Positions 28,300 through 36,854 of a stretch of DNA of 64,000 nucleotides are shown here, piece by piece. Source of the stretch: Bermanella marisrubri. Lineage in GTDB: Bacteria > Pseudomonadota > Gammaproteobacteria > Pseudomonadales > Oceanobacteraceae. The notes beneath the pieces are model-generated. The model saw only the letters and a program-made list of their open reading frames with translations. It was not told the DNA's origin and made no database searches. The stretch is from assembly GCF_012295615.1 (NCBI RefSeq), contig NZ_CP051183.1, positions 3,375,001 to 3,439,000 of the forward strand, in the 5' to 3' direction. Within the stretch, counting starts at the first letter, position 1; each line of letters opens with the position of its first letter. A program made the translations under genes and the position numbers.

Positions 28300-29478
28300 A
28301 TGCGTCATTGTTTCTCCTCTATTGTCTTTTCTGCTGCAATCGTGTTATCGGCACACTCCCAGGCAGGAGATATCACAGTACTCAGCGCCGTTGTAAAAGA
28401 CGAAGCCATAGAGGCTGCGAAAGTAACTTGGCAACGAAACGGCGAAAGCTCTCAACAGATCCAAACCAACAATGAAGGCAAGGCAAGCGTGCCGACCTCT
28501 ATTACCGATGATGACAATACAACCATGATCATCAACAAGCCCGGTTACTCTACTCTGGTAGTAAAATGCCCATGTGACAATTTCACTTATGCATTGTCAC
28601 CAGTGATGCAAAATCTAGACGGTCTACGTGTGGTGCTTACTTGGGGAGAGACGCCTAGAGATCTGGATTCTCATCTTAGTTTTCCGCGTAATCATGTTTT
28701 CTTCAGTGATAAGGTTGGCGACTCTGCCAACTTGGATGTTGACGACACTACGAGCTACGGACCAGAAACTATCACAATTGAACAGAAATTTGATGATCAA
28801 CGATATGTATATGCCGTACACGATTATACAAACGGCGCCAATAATCGAAAAGACTCAAAGGACATGGGGTTTAGTAATGCAAGAGTTGAGGTCTATGTTG
28901 GCCAAACACTAATCCGTACGTATCGAGTGCAACCAGATAAAACAGCTACAAGCTGGGTGGTTTTTGGCGTTGATGAGAACGGCGCATTTCATGATATTAA
29001 TCAGTACTTAAGCTTGAGTCGTGAGGGACTAGCAAGCCATTTAGATAGCCTAATTCGTGCTACCTCATTCGAAAACCATTCATTAGTGACTCCAGCAATA
29101 AAAAGAGAAGCGAAACAAATTAACACTCGCGGCGAATCTCTCTATCACGAAAAGAGACTCGAAGACGCCATGTACAAGTTCCAGGATGCTATCAACCTGT
29201 ATCCATCATATGGACAAGCATATAGCAACCTTGGTCTGACTTACCAAAAGCTAGGTCGTACCGCTGAAGCCTTGTGGGCAAACCGAAAGGCAATTGAGTT
29301 GGCAAGTGGCTCGACTAAAAATCGCGTACAAGCAAGCAGTTACTACAACATTGCTCGTATATATGAAGGTAATGGTCAATGGCAAAATGCATTGAATAAC
29401 TTCCAGAAAGCCAAATCTCTTCGCCAGCACAGCGCTTATGACAAAGGAATTACTCGTATGCAGAAAAAGTTACAATAA
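28300..29478 (+). CDS. Secreted DUF2135/TPR protein
   Basis: A 392-residue exported protein. A signal peptide (about 22 residues, ending near SQAG) is followed by an Ig-like or carboxypeptidase-regulatory-like segment. Next is a DUF2135 (YfaP-like) domain with LRVVLTWGETPRDLDSHL and its paired Asp residues, then C-terminal TPR repeats (about residues 280-385: AMYKFQDAINLYPSYGQAYSNLG and following). The ATG at 28300 is preferred because AAGGGAATAAGA precedes it; the upstream in-frame stretch looks non-coding. It points opposite to pgk and epd and splits that operon. Role unknown, probably periplasmic or surface. Confidence 0.78.
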   Translation: MRHCFSSIVFSAAIVLSAHSQAGDITVLSAVVKDEAIEAAKVTWQRNGESSQQIQTNNEGKASVPTSITDDDNTTMIINKPGYSTLVVKCPCDNFTYALSPVMQNLDGLRVVLTWGETPRDLDSHLSFPRNHVFFSDKVGDSANLDVDDTTSYGPETITIEQKFDDQRYVYAVHDYTNGANNRKDSKDMGFSNARVEVYVGQTLIRTYRVQPDKTATSWVVFGVDENGAFHDINQYLSLSREGLASHLDSLIRATSFENHSLVTPAIKREAKQINTRGESLYHEKRLEDAMYKFQDAINLYPSYGQAYSNLGLTYQKLGRTAEALWANRKAIELASGSTKNRVQASSYYNIARIYEGNGQWQNALNNFQKAKSLRQHSAYDKGITRMQKKLQ

Positions 29479-29489
29479 GACTCATTGCT

Positions 29490-29507
29490 CGACAGCCTTC
29501 GCTGTCG
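29490..29507 (+). terminator. Hairpin after DUF2135 gene
   Basis: CGACAGC and GCTGTCG pair around a CTTC loop 12 bases after the stop. The U-tract is weak (GGCTTGT), so it may be a leaky terminator between this gene and the deacetylase gene. Confidence 0.5.
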
Positions 29508-29558
29508 GGCTTGTATCCCCCACCTAATTTGCTATCCACGATTTAAACAGGATACTTG

Positions 29559-30647
29559 ATGAAGCTATTCTCTTTTCTTTTTATGATGCTTATCTTCACA
29601 GACACCTCAAATGCAGCTGGACCAGAAAAAATAGCCACATTAAAACGAGGCCTATGGCCTTATGAATTAATAAACAGTAAAGAGTTTGACCGCGCATCTA
29701 ATGCTGAAATTCAAATGCTAACGCTAGTCATTGATAAAATCATCACAAAAAATGAAACTGAGTTAAAAGGATTCACAGGGCTAAAAGAAATAAATGAAAA
29801 GAGTATAAGAAAATGGCTCGCAGACACCCGCATAACACTTGTGGAAAACCATAAGATAGCTTGCCAAAATATATCTAATCTATGTGCGACTGACTGGTAT
29901 TCATTAGTACAATTAAGTGAGAAACATCTCAATAGAAACTTATCAAAAGAGCTCAAACCTTGGTATGAGCAAAGCTACAAATTTCATCAACGCTATCTCT
30001 ATGAGCAGATTAGATTGGCTGCTTTATTCCCTAGAGTCACTAGCGAAATCGGTACTCTATCAAGACAAGAAATTACAGGTTTTGGTTTTAATGATGGTGA
30101 GTTCTTGCTTACCTATGATGATGGACCATCAAATAAACGAAGCGCCCCACTAATAGCAGCATTAAATGAAAGGAATATTAATGCTTTCTTTTTTGTACTG
30201 GGAGAAAAGCTCAAGATTCAAAAACCGAAAAGAAATCTGTACAGAAACCAGTGCCTTGCATCCCATGGATATCAACATAAAAGCCACCAAAACTGGGAAG
30301 GCTGGGAAAAGTCTCTGACTGATACACGCTCCGAATTAAATACTTATCGGTCAGGAGCTTTTTGGTTTAGACCTCCCTATGGTCAGCGCAGCAAAGCATT
30401 GCTAGCCAACCTAAAGCAGCATAATGAAAAAATGATGCTATGGAACATTGATAGTCAAGATTGGAATCGGAAATTAACGGATCAACAAATAGAAGATAGG
30501 GTCGTAACCTTAATGCTGCTCTGGCGCCGAGGAATCATTTTATATCACGATATTCATAGCCGTGCGCTACACAATCTAAACGAGTTAAACCGAATAGTCA
30601 GCACAAGCGAAAAAAAATGGCTAGATTGCAGAGACATTGATACTTAA
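29559..30647 (+). CDS. Secreted polysaccharide deacetylase
   Basis: A 362-residue exported protein with a signal peptide ending at about residue 20 (SNA). The C-terminal half is a NodB-type deacetylase with all five motifs: TYDDGPS (metal and base Asp), SHGYQHKSH (zinc His), FRPPYG, DSQDW and ILYHDIH. These enzymes remove N-acetyl groups from chitin-like, peptidoglycan or exopolysaccharide chains, and the target here is not known. The N-terminal 170 residues are helical and unrecognised. The gene is A+T-richer than its neighbours and lies on the opposite strand, which hints at later insertion. The ATG at 29559 is taken over the TTG just before it. Confidence 0.87.
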   Translation: MKLFSFLFMMLIFTDTSNAAGPEKIATLKRGLWPYELINSKEFDRASNAEIQMLTLVIDKIITKNETELKGFTGLKEINEKSIRKWLADTRITLVENHKIACQNISNLCATDWYSLVQLSEKHLNRNLSKELKPWYEQSYKFHQRYLYEQIRLAALFPRVTSEIGTLSRQEITGFGFNDGEFLLTYDDGPSNKRSAPLIAALNERNINAFFFVLGEKLKIQKPKRNLYRNQCLASHGYQHKSHQNWEGWEKSLTDTRSELNTYRSGAFWFRPPYGQRSKALLANLKQHNEKMMLWNIDSQDWNRKLTDQQIEDRVVTLMLLWRRGIILYHDIHSRALHNLNELNRIVSTSEKKWLDCRDIDT

Positions 30648-30669
30648 TTTAGAGATTCGAACAGTGATT

Positions 30670-31701
30670 CTAATCCCTGCTCTGAACATCCTGATTAAAC
30701 GAACTATGTTGAAGCACATCCACCATACGATTTGCAAAACCCCATTCGTTATCAAACCAAACCAACAACTTTAATAAATGGTTTCCGCTCACTCGGGTTT
30801 GTGTGCCATCCACAACACCTGAGTGGGCATCATGGTTAAAATCAACTGAAGCATGAGGCTCATCGCTGTAACCAATAATGTGCTTTAAATCTTGTTCACT
30901 ACTGGCTTTTAACAAGCCATTAATTTGTTCAACACTGCAGCTGTGTTTGAGTTGCAAGGTTAAATCCATGGCCGATACATTTAATGTAGGCACACGCATA
31001 TGCAAACTTTCAATGCGACCATCTAAATGCGGCATAATGCGAGCAATGCCTTTGGGTAATGCGGTATCCACTGGAATAATACTGGTCACAGCAGCACGAG
31101 TACGACGCAGATCTTTTGAATAAGCATCAATCACAGATTGATCGTTCATGGCACTGTGAATCGTGGTGCTCATGCCCGACTCAATATGAAACATTTCATC
31201 AAGAATTTTCATAATGGGGAGAACACAATTCGTCGAGCAAGAACCGACCGATACGATCTTATGATCGTTTGTTAAGTCTTGATCATTCACGCCTGCGATA
31301 AACGTATAGTCCACATCGCTATCACCGGGCTGACTCAGCAAGACTTTTTTTGCGCCTTGTTTAATATGACCACTGAGCTGCTCATGGCTTTTAAACTTGC
31401 CGGTGCAGTCCAAGACCACATCGACGTTTGTATCCTGCCAAGGGAGCTGATCAATATGCTTATGGTGAAACACCTGAATGGCATCACCATCAATCAATAA
31501 TTGATCATCATGAATTTGTACTTCGTGAGGAAAGCGGCCATGAGTGCTGTCATAACGCAGCATGTAGCTCATGGTTTCAATATCCGCCAGCTCATTAATG
31601 GCAACTACTTGAATGTCATTTTCTAAATTGCGCTCATAGATGGACCGCAAGACACAGCGTCCGATACGACCAAAACCGTTGATTGCAATTTTTATTGACA
31701 T
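30670..31701 (-). CDS. epd: D-erythrose-4-phosphate dehydrogenase
   Basis: A 343-residue NAD-dependent enzyme of the glyceraldehyde-3-phosphate dehydrogenase superfamily, oxidising erythrose-4-phosphate for vitamin B6 synthesis. The specific marks of Epd are NELAD after the first beta strands, HSAMNDQSVIDAY, and SVDFNHDAHSGVVDGTQTR, all close to Escherichia Epd. The catalytic Cys155 lies in SCSTNC. Rossmann motif INGFGRIGR. A dual role as glyceraldehyde-3-phosphate dehydrogenase is possible. It lies downstream of tkt with a hairpin repeat between them. The C-terminus nearly meets the convergent deacetylase gene. The RBS is weak. Confidence 0.9.
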   Translation of the reverse strand: MSIKIAINGFGRIGRCVLRSIYERNLENDIQVVAINELADIETMSYMLRYDSTHGRFPHEVQIHDDQLLIDGDAIQVFHHKHIDQLPWQDTNVDVVLDCTGKFKSHEQLSGHIKQGAKKVLLSQPGDSDVDYTFIAGVNDQDLTNDHKIVSVGSCSTNCVLPIMKILDEMFHIESGMSTTIHSAMNDQSVIDAYSKDLRRTRAAVTSIIPVDTALPKGIARIMPHLDGRIESLHMRVPTLNVSAMDLTLQLKHSCSVEQINGLLKASSEQDLKHIIGYSDEPHASVDFNHDAHSGVVDGTQTRVSGNHLLKLLVWFDNEWGFANRMVDVLQHSSFNQDVQSRD

Positions 31702-31728
31702 AGTACTCGCTTATATAAAAAAGCTAAA

Positions 31729-31846
31729 AAAGCGTTATGAGCGCGGCTTAGACGAGGCAAACATTATTTTTCGCGAGGCGCATAGCGTGCTATGTAACGA
31801 ACGAAAAATAATTTTTAACAAAGTATAAGCAAGCGCAATAGCTTTT
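31729..31846. repeat. Palindromic intergenic repeat, copy 2
   Basis: A 118-base hairpin-forming segment that directly abuts the tkt stop codon and ends 27 bases before the epd start. Ends are AAAGCGTTATGAGCG and AAGCGCAATAGCTTT; these match copy 1 at 26806-26923 in 14 and 13 of 15 bases. TTTTAACA is shared too. The inner stem is different, ATTATTTTTCG (31763-31773) with CGAAAAATAAT (31802-31812), yet perfectly paired over 11 bp. Inner part also has GCATAGC..GCTATGT. It is in the same relation to its host gene as copy 1. Confidence 0.8.
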
Positions 31847-33838
31847 CTACAAAACACTTTCAACGGTTGCCACTACATTCTCAGCAGTGAAACCAAAATG
31901 CTGCATCAAGTCTTTAATTGGGGCAGACTCACCAAAGGTTTCCATGCCCACAACCGCGCCTTTTAGGCCAACAAACTTGTACCAGTAATCTTTGTGTGCC
32001 GCTTCTACCGCGACACGAGCCGTAATAGCAGAAGGCAATACGGATTCAATGTAATCCGCATCTTGCTGCATGAAGACTTCAGCACATGGCATTGAAACGA
32101 CACGTACTGCTGTGCCTTTGGCCTCCAACTGTTCGGCCGCTTCCATAGCAAGACCCACTTCGGAACCGGTGGCGATCAAAATCGCTTTGGCATCGGCACT
32201 GTCTTTCAATACATAGGCACCTTTCGCAATGGCATCCACTTGTGCAGGCATGCGGTCTTGGTGCGGTAAGCCTTGGCGAGAATAAATCAACGCAGTAGGA
32301 CCATTGTCACGCATAACCGCAGACTTCCACGCTACTGCCGTTTCTACGGTGTCACATGGACGCCAAGTATTGAGATTAGGTGTGCTGCGAAGCGCCGTTA
32401 ACTGCTCAACCGGTTGGTGCGTCGGGCCGTCTTCACCCAGACCAATAGAGTCGTGAGTATAAACGTGAATGGCACGCTGCTTCATCAAAGCGGCCATGCG
32501 CACAGCGTTGCGCGCGTATTCCATGAACATCAAGAATGTTGCGCCATAGGTTACGAAACCTTTGTGCAATGCAATGCCGTTCATAATGGCGCTCATGCCA
32601 AACTCACGTACACCGTAATAGATGTAGTTACCGTTAGCGTCTTTCGCTTCAACACCTTTGGCTTCTGGCCATAGGGTTAGGTTAGAACCCGCAAGGTCTG
32701 CAGAACCGCCTAGAATCTCTGGCAGCTTAGGTGCAAATTCTTTAATGGTATTTTGCGATGCTTTACGCGAAGCCACATCTTCGCCTTTCTCTTGGCATGC
32801 AGCGATATAGGCATCCGCTTGCGCTTCAAAGTCAGCTGGCAAATCACCGGCCATACGGCGTTTAAACTCCGCCGCCAACTCAGGGTAAGCAGCTTGGTAT
32901 GCATCAAATTTTTCATTCCACGCTTGCTCTGCGCTTGCGCCGGTGCCCTTAGCATCCCAAGCGTCATATACGTCTTGCGGTACTTCAAACGAACCGTATT
33001 TCCAGCCAAGACGCTCTTTGGTTGCCACAATTTCATCGTCACCTAGCGGTGCACCGTGGCAATCTTCTTTACCTTCTTTGTTAGGAGAACCAAAACCAAT
33101 GATAGTCTTACAGCAGATCAGTGTTGGCTTATCGCTTTCTGCTTTGGCCGCTTGAATCGCCGCTTCGATGGCTGCGCTATCGTGACCGTCTACCGCAGGA
33201 ATCACGTGCCAACCATAGGATTCAAAACGCTTAACGGTATCGTCTGTGAACCAGCCTTCTACTTCACCATCGATAGAAATACCGTTGTCGTCATAGAAAG
33301 CCACCAGCTTACCTAGACCCAAGGTGCCCGCCAGTGAACAAGCCTCGTGACTAATGCCTTCCATCATGCAGCCATCGCCTAAGAACACATAAGTGTTGTG
33401 ATCAACGATTTCATGACCTGGTTTATTGAACTGCGCTGCCAGTACTTTTTCCGCAAGCGCCATACCCACACCATTGGCAATACCTTGACCTAGTGGGCCA
33501 GTGGTGGTTTCGATGCCTGGAGCGTAACCGTATTCTGGGTGACCCGGTGTTTTGGAGTGCATTTGACGGAAGTTTTTCAACTCATCCAAGCTAAGGTCGT
33601 AACCGGTTAGATGAAGCAAAGAGTAAATCAGCATGGAGCCGTGACCATTGGATAAAACAAAGCGGTCACGATCCGCCCAATCTGGGTTGCTCGGATTATG
33701 CTTTAGGTGGTCGTTCCACAGAACTTCTGCGATGTCCGCCATACCCATGGGTGCTCCGGGGTGACCTGATTTGGCCTTTTGAACGGCATCCATACTCAAA
33801 GCACGAATAGCATTGGCGAGGTGGCGACGATCTGTCAT
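31847..33838 (-). CDS. tkt: Transketolase
   Basis: A 663-residue thiamine-diphosphate enzyme of the pentose phosphate pathway that moves two-carbon units and supplies erythrose-4-phosphate to Epd. The N-terminal [32 protein letters not shown] and the thiamine motif [13 protein letters not shown] are intact. The pyrimidine-binding domain has [16 protein letters not shown] and the C-terminal domain is complete. The ATG at 33838 is preferred because CAGGAG precedes it; a TTG six codons earlier is the alternative. First gene of the tkt-epd unit, with a hairpin repeat at its stop. Confidence 0.97.
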   Translation of the reverse strand: MTDRRHLANAIRALSMDAVQKAKSGHPGAPMGMADIAEVLWNDHLKHNPSNPDWADRDRFVLSNGHGSMLIYSLLHLTGYDLSLDELKNFRQMHSKTPGHPEYGYAPGIETTTGPLGQGIANGVGMALAEKVLAAQFNKPGHEIVDHNTYVFLGDGCMMEGISHEACSLAGTLGLGKLVAFYDDNGISIDGEVEGWFTDDTVKRFESYGWHVIPAVDGHDSAAIEAAIQAAKAESDKPTLICCKTIIGFGSPNKEGKEDCHGAPLGDDEIVATKERLGWKYGSFEVPQDVYDAWDAKGTGASAEQAWNEKFDAYQAAYPELAAEFKRRMAGDLPADFEAQADAYIAACQEKGEDVASRKASQNTIKEFAPKLPEILGGSADLAGSNLTLWPEAKGVEAKDANGNYIYYGVREFGMSAIMNGIALHKGFVTYGATFLMFMEYARNAVRMAALMKQRAIHVYTHDSIGLGEDGPTHQPVEQLTALRSTPNLNTWRPCDTVETAVAWKSAVMRDNGPTALIYSRQGLPHQDRMPAQVDAIAKGAYVLKDSADAKAILIATGSEVGLAMEAAEQLEAKGTAVRVVSMPCAEVFMQQDADYIESVLPSAITARVAVEAAHKDYWYKFVGLKGAVVGMETFGESAPIKDLMQHFGFTAENVVATVESVL

Positions 33839-34044
33839 GAAATGACTCCTGGTCAAAACTTGATGGCAAATCCGGGTTAAAGCAACGTGCTGAAAGCCGC
33901 GGTTTGCAGGGCATGAAATAAAGGGGGCGTATTATCCCTAAGAACGCGAGATTCATCAATGCTGGATACATGGCCATGGGTAGGAATCTTCGGCCGATGA
34001 TGAAATAGGGCGACAAAAATAGAAAACGTTTTTAATTCGGGCTG

Positions 34045-34073
34045 AAAAGCCGATCCCTGTGTTTGATCGGCTT
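34045..34073 (-). terminator. Terminator after small membrane gene
   Basis: AAGCCGATC and GATCGGCTT pair over 9 bp with a 9-base loop, followed on the minus strand by TTTTC. It lies 18 bases beyond the stop of the 52-residue gene and before the upstream region of tkt, so it insulates tkt from it. Confidence 0.7.
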
Positions 34074-34090
34074 ATCCAGTTTTAGACAAA

Positions 34091-34249
34091 TTAACGGATT
34101 TCGTTCGGTGTCGCTGGGAAACCTCTCAGCTCAGATTGCGCGGTCTGCGGCGCTGTTTTCACTGGCTCTTGGAAATACACCATACCCGTGACAACAGCGG
34201 CTAAAAAACCTGTCAGTACTAACAATCCGGTTAATTTTTCGCTTTTCAT
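34091..34249 (-). CDS. Small single-span membrane protein, 52 aa
   Basis: A 52-residue frame with a basic start (MKSEK), a hydrophobic segment (about residues 6-25) and a Pro/Thr-rich tail ending in NEIR. GGGAG lies 8 bases before the ATG and a strong terminator follows the stop, so it looks like an autonomous transcript. No family is recognised. It resembles in plan the 43-residue protein at 15067-15198. Confidence 0.65.
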   Translation of the reverse strand: MKSEKLTGLLVLTGFLAAVVTGMVYFQEPVKTAPQTAQSELRGFPATPNEIR

Positions 34250-34347
34250 AGTGAAACTCCCAAACTTTTTTGTTGTTATTATGTTATCGACCTAGACTAA
34301 CCTAACTTGAGCCTTGTGGGTATAAAACAAATCGCTATAAGCCCTTG

Positions 34348-35463
34348 TTATTTCGCCTTTTCTATACGATTGCGGCCTTTTTTCTTAGCCTGATACAACG
34401 CCTTGTCCGCCCGCTCAATAACCTGGGGATGGCTTTCACCCTTATGCTGTTGTGCCAATCCAAAGCTCACGGTGATATGCAAGGGTTTTCTTTGCGACCC
34501 CTTGCCGCGACTGTTTTTATCCCGCTTACGACTTTTAGGGTAAAGAGGATACTCAGCGATGGCTTTGCGGGTTTCTTCAAGACAGGCAACGATTTCGCTT
34601 ACCGCTCCGTTTTTAAAAACCAACGCGAATTCCTCGCCACCATAGCGATAGGCTTTCGCCTGACGGGTTTGGCTAATGAGCTTTGCTACGGTTCTAAGCA
34701 CATCATCCCCTACTTGGTGGCCGTGGGTATCATTAAACTTTTTAAAATGATCCACATCCAGCATGGCCAGATAATAGTGCTTGGGCAGGGTTTTCAGCTT
34801 GAACTCCAACGCCCGTCTCCCTGCGATTCCCGTTAACTCATCCACAAACGCCATGAAATAGCTATCCAATGTGAGTGAAAATAGGCAGGCCAAAGACATC
34901 CATAGAAAAATATAGCTTTGCGGGGCCCAATCATAAGCCACCGGAATCATCATCAGCATTGGCCAGTACGCAGCAAAGCGACCCAAGCGGCGCCACCACC
35001 AAGCGAAAAATAAAGGAACAATTGCGATGGCAATGAAAAGCCACTCTGGTGGATGCTGCACCCACGGATGCCAATCATCATAGACAGGCAACAGATGACT
35101 GGCTGCATACAATACACAACCCAGCAAAAGCCAATTGAGACAATGCAGCCAAGACCACCAGGGTTTCTGACCGGTTTGTAAATTCACAACTAGCAAGTAA
35201 CTAGAAACGAGCAAGGGTACGTAGGGGTGATAAACATCCAAAGTAAACGGCAAAATTCCCTTGGGTAGACTGAAAAAGAAAAAGGGCAGCATGGCAAAAA
35301 ACGCCTGCTGATGTAGCAGTAGGAAAGCGCGTCCTAAGGTAAAAAGAATAAGACCCAGAACTAGGTAGTCAGGCAAAACCAAGGATTTGAGCGGCAGATA
35401 GCCAAGAGCCAAGAGCGCCAATAACGGCAAACCAGTATTCATGGCGTACAGGCGCAGCTTCAT
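34348..35463 (-). CDS. Membrane-bound diguanylate cyclase
   Basis: A 371-residue protein with about six or seven hydrophobic segments in its first 200 residues and a GGDEF domain at the C-terminus. The active site is GGEEF (residues 275-279) preceded by DVDHFKKFNDTHGHQVGD, so cyclic-di-GMP synthesis is expected. The usual inhibitory RxxD site is absent (RQAK at that position), so product feedback may be missing. GGAAGG precedes the ATG. No sensory domain other than the membrane part is visible. It stands alone between a small membrane gene and lrgB. Confidence 0.9.
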   Translation of the reverse strand: MKLRLYAMNTGLPLLALLALGYLPLKSLVLPDYLVLGLILFTLGRAFLLLHQQAFFAMLPFFFFSLPKGILPFTLDVYHPYVPLLVSSYLLVVNLQTGQKPWWSWLHCLNWLLLGCVLYAASHLLPVYDDWHPWVQHPPEWLFIAIAIVPLFFAWWWRRLGRFAAYWPMLMMIPVAYDWAPQSYIFLWMSLACLFSLTLDSYFMAFVDELTGIAGRRALEFKLKTLPKHYYLAMLDVDHFKKFNDTHGHQVGDDVLRTVAKLISQTRQAKAYRYGGEEFALVFKNGAVSEIVACLEETRKAIAEYPLYPKSRKRDKNSRGKGSQRKPLHITVSFGLAQQHKGESHPQVIERADKALYQAKKKGRNRIEKAK

Positions 35464-35542
35464 AAACCTTCCTTGGGAATCACATCTAACAATGAGTATA
35501 GATGCGATTACTCACGGTGAAAGTGCATTTAACGATTCGTTG

Positions 35543-36253
35543 CTAAGCAAGCATAAAAGGTAGAGCCAACGCACACAAAATACCCATAATACTCATGCTG
35601 AGTGCTGCAAATGCCCCTTGCTCACTGCCGTATTCTAAGGCTTTTGCCGTTCCTACAGCATGAGCACAGATGCCTAGAGCTGCCCCTTGTGCTGGAGCTT
35701 GATTAATCTTAAAGATACGAAATAGAGGGGGAGCCATCACCGCCCCCATAATGCCTGTGAACATAATGATGGCCGCCGCCAGCGCTGCCAAACCTCCAAT
35801 GTCTGGGGCGATTTGCAAAGCAAACGCCGTGGTAATAGATTTTGTCCACATGGACGCAACGGTCACATCCGACGCGCCCATGTAAAATACAATGCCCACT
35901 GCAATAGCGATAGTAATCGCACCGCCCAAAAGGTTAGCCAAAAGAAACGGTAGCCAATAGCGTTTCAGTGGTGCAAGGTTTTGATAGAGCGGTATGGCCA
36001 AAGCCACAATTACAGGGCCTAAGAAAAAACTGATGAGCTGAGCACTTTCCATATAACGCGAAAAACTTAGGTCCGTAAGATACACAAGAGCGCACAAACT
36101 CAGCACGCTAATGAGTACAGGATGCATAAACGGATGCTTACCACTGACCTTAAAAATCCACAGGCCCATTTGAAAACTCAGGATGGTGGCAAATAAACCC
36201 AAATACGGACTCATCCACACTGCTTGCCAAGCCGATTGCCATTGTAAGTCCAT
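35543..36253 (-). CDS. lrgB: LrgB/CidB-family membrane protein
   Basis: A 236-residue membrane protein with six or more hydrophobic segments. The family motif APDIGGLAALAAAIIMFTGI and the C-terminal GICAHAVGTAKALE are present. LrgAB/CidAB systems are described as holin-like or as overflow-metabolite (pyruvate) channels; which applies here is unknown. It begins 2 bases after the lrgA stop, with GGGGG as RBS, so it is translationally linked. Confidence 0.9.
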   Translation of the reverse strand: MDLQWQSAWQAVWMSPYLGLFATILSFQMGLWIFKVSGKHPFMHPVLISVLSLCALVYLTDLSFSRYMESAQLISFFLGPVIVALAIPLYQNLAPLKRYWLPFLLANLLGGAITIAIAVGIVFYMGASDVTVASMWTKSITTAFALQIAPDIGGLAALAAAIIMFTGIMGAVMAPPLFRIFKINQAPAQGAALGICAHAVGTAKALEYGSEQGAFAALSMSIMGILCALALPFMLA

Positions 36254-36254
36254 C

Positions 36255-36605
36255 TTAGCGGCCCCCTTTATGAGAGCGACTCAGCCACTGCATGATCCAT
36301 CCACAGATGGGAATACCTACAAGCAAACTGATGAACATGGCAAAAATAATCAACAGGCCTTCCTGCTGCAGGATATCCGTGTAATTCACAATGCCCACAG
36401 AGGCAGGCACGATGAACAGTGGCAGATAGGGCAATAGTCCATCACTACTGGTTTTCAACTCTTGGCTAATGCCTCCACGAATAACCAGCACAATGAACAA
36501 CAGCAGCATACCTAACACTGAACCCGGCACTGGCCATGCGAATAAGTGCGCGATGAACTCACCCACCAATAAAAAGCCAACAAAAACGATTAATCCGTAT
36601 AGCAT
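36255..36605 (-). CDS. lrgA: LrgA/CidA-family membrane protein
   Basis: A 116-residue protein with four hydrophobic segments, typical of LrgA/CidA (GSVLGMLLLFIVL and PLFIVPASVGIVNY). It pairs with LrgB in a membrane complex. Upstream lies a 245-base gap with a tandem repeat that carries two DnaA-box sequences, and this gap probably contains the lrgAB promoter. Confidence 0.9.
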   Translation of the reverse strand: MLYGLIVFVGFLLVGEFIAHLFAWPVPGSVLGMLLLFIVLVIRGGISQELKTSSDGLLPYLPLFIVPASVGIVNYTDILQQEGLLIIFAMFISLLVGIPICGWIMQWLSRSHKGGR

Positions 36606-36610
36606 GAATT

Positions 36611-36706
36611 ATTTTTAACCAATCTGTAGTTGCCCAGCGTACTGTCTCCACTGGCGCCATCTGTCCCAACTTTATCCAACAACTTATCCACAGTTTCTGT
36701 GTGTAA
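36611..36706. repeat. DnaA-box repeat, unit A
   Basis: First unit of a diverged direct repeat of about 96 bases. It opens with TTTTTAACCAATCTGTAG, has GTCTCCA and TGTCCCAA, and ends with TTATCCACAG followed by TTTCTGTG. TTATCCACA at 36684-36692 equals the consensus DnaA box. Located just upstream of lrgA. Confidence 0.7.
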
Positions 36707-36758
36707 GTTCACTTAGCACCCGGTCATCAACCTCCGCTAAGTTCTTGAAAATATGCTG

Positions 36759-36854
36759 TTTTTTGACCAATTTGCAGAGTCTCCATAGGACACGTGGCTT
36801 TTCATCACATGTCCCAAAGATATCCAAGAAGTTATCCACAGATTTTGTGCATTA
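36759..36854. repeat. DnaA-box repeat, unit B
   Basis: Second unit of the direct repeat, 148 bases downstream of unit A. It has TTTTTGACCAATTTGCAG, GTCTCCA, TGTCCCAA, TATCCAAGAAGTTATCCACAG and TTTTGTG in the same order. The DnaA consensus TTATCCACA lies at 36832-36840. It reaches the stop codon of the enoyl-CoA hydratase gene. Confidence 0.7.

Noticed and set aside
30670-31701. Glyceraldehyde-3-phosphate dehydrogenase (gapA) as the name of this gene
   Set aside because: NELAD, HSAMNDQSVIDAY and SVDFNHDAHSGVVDGTQTR, together with the tkt/pgk context, fit erythrose-4-phosphate dehydrogenase better.
33839-34044. Possible gene upstream of tkt on the minus strand
   Set aside because: The open frame runs into tkt in another frame and has no RBS; the region is best read as the tkt promoter and leader.
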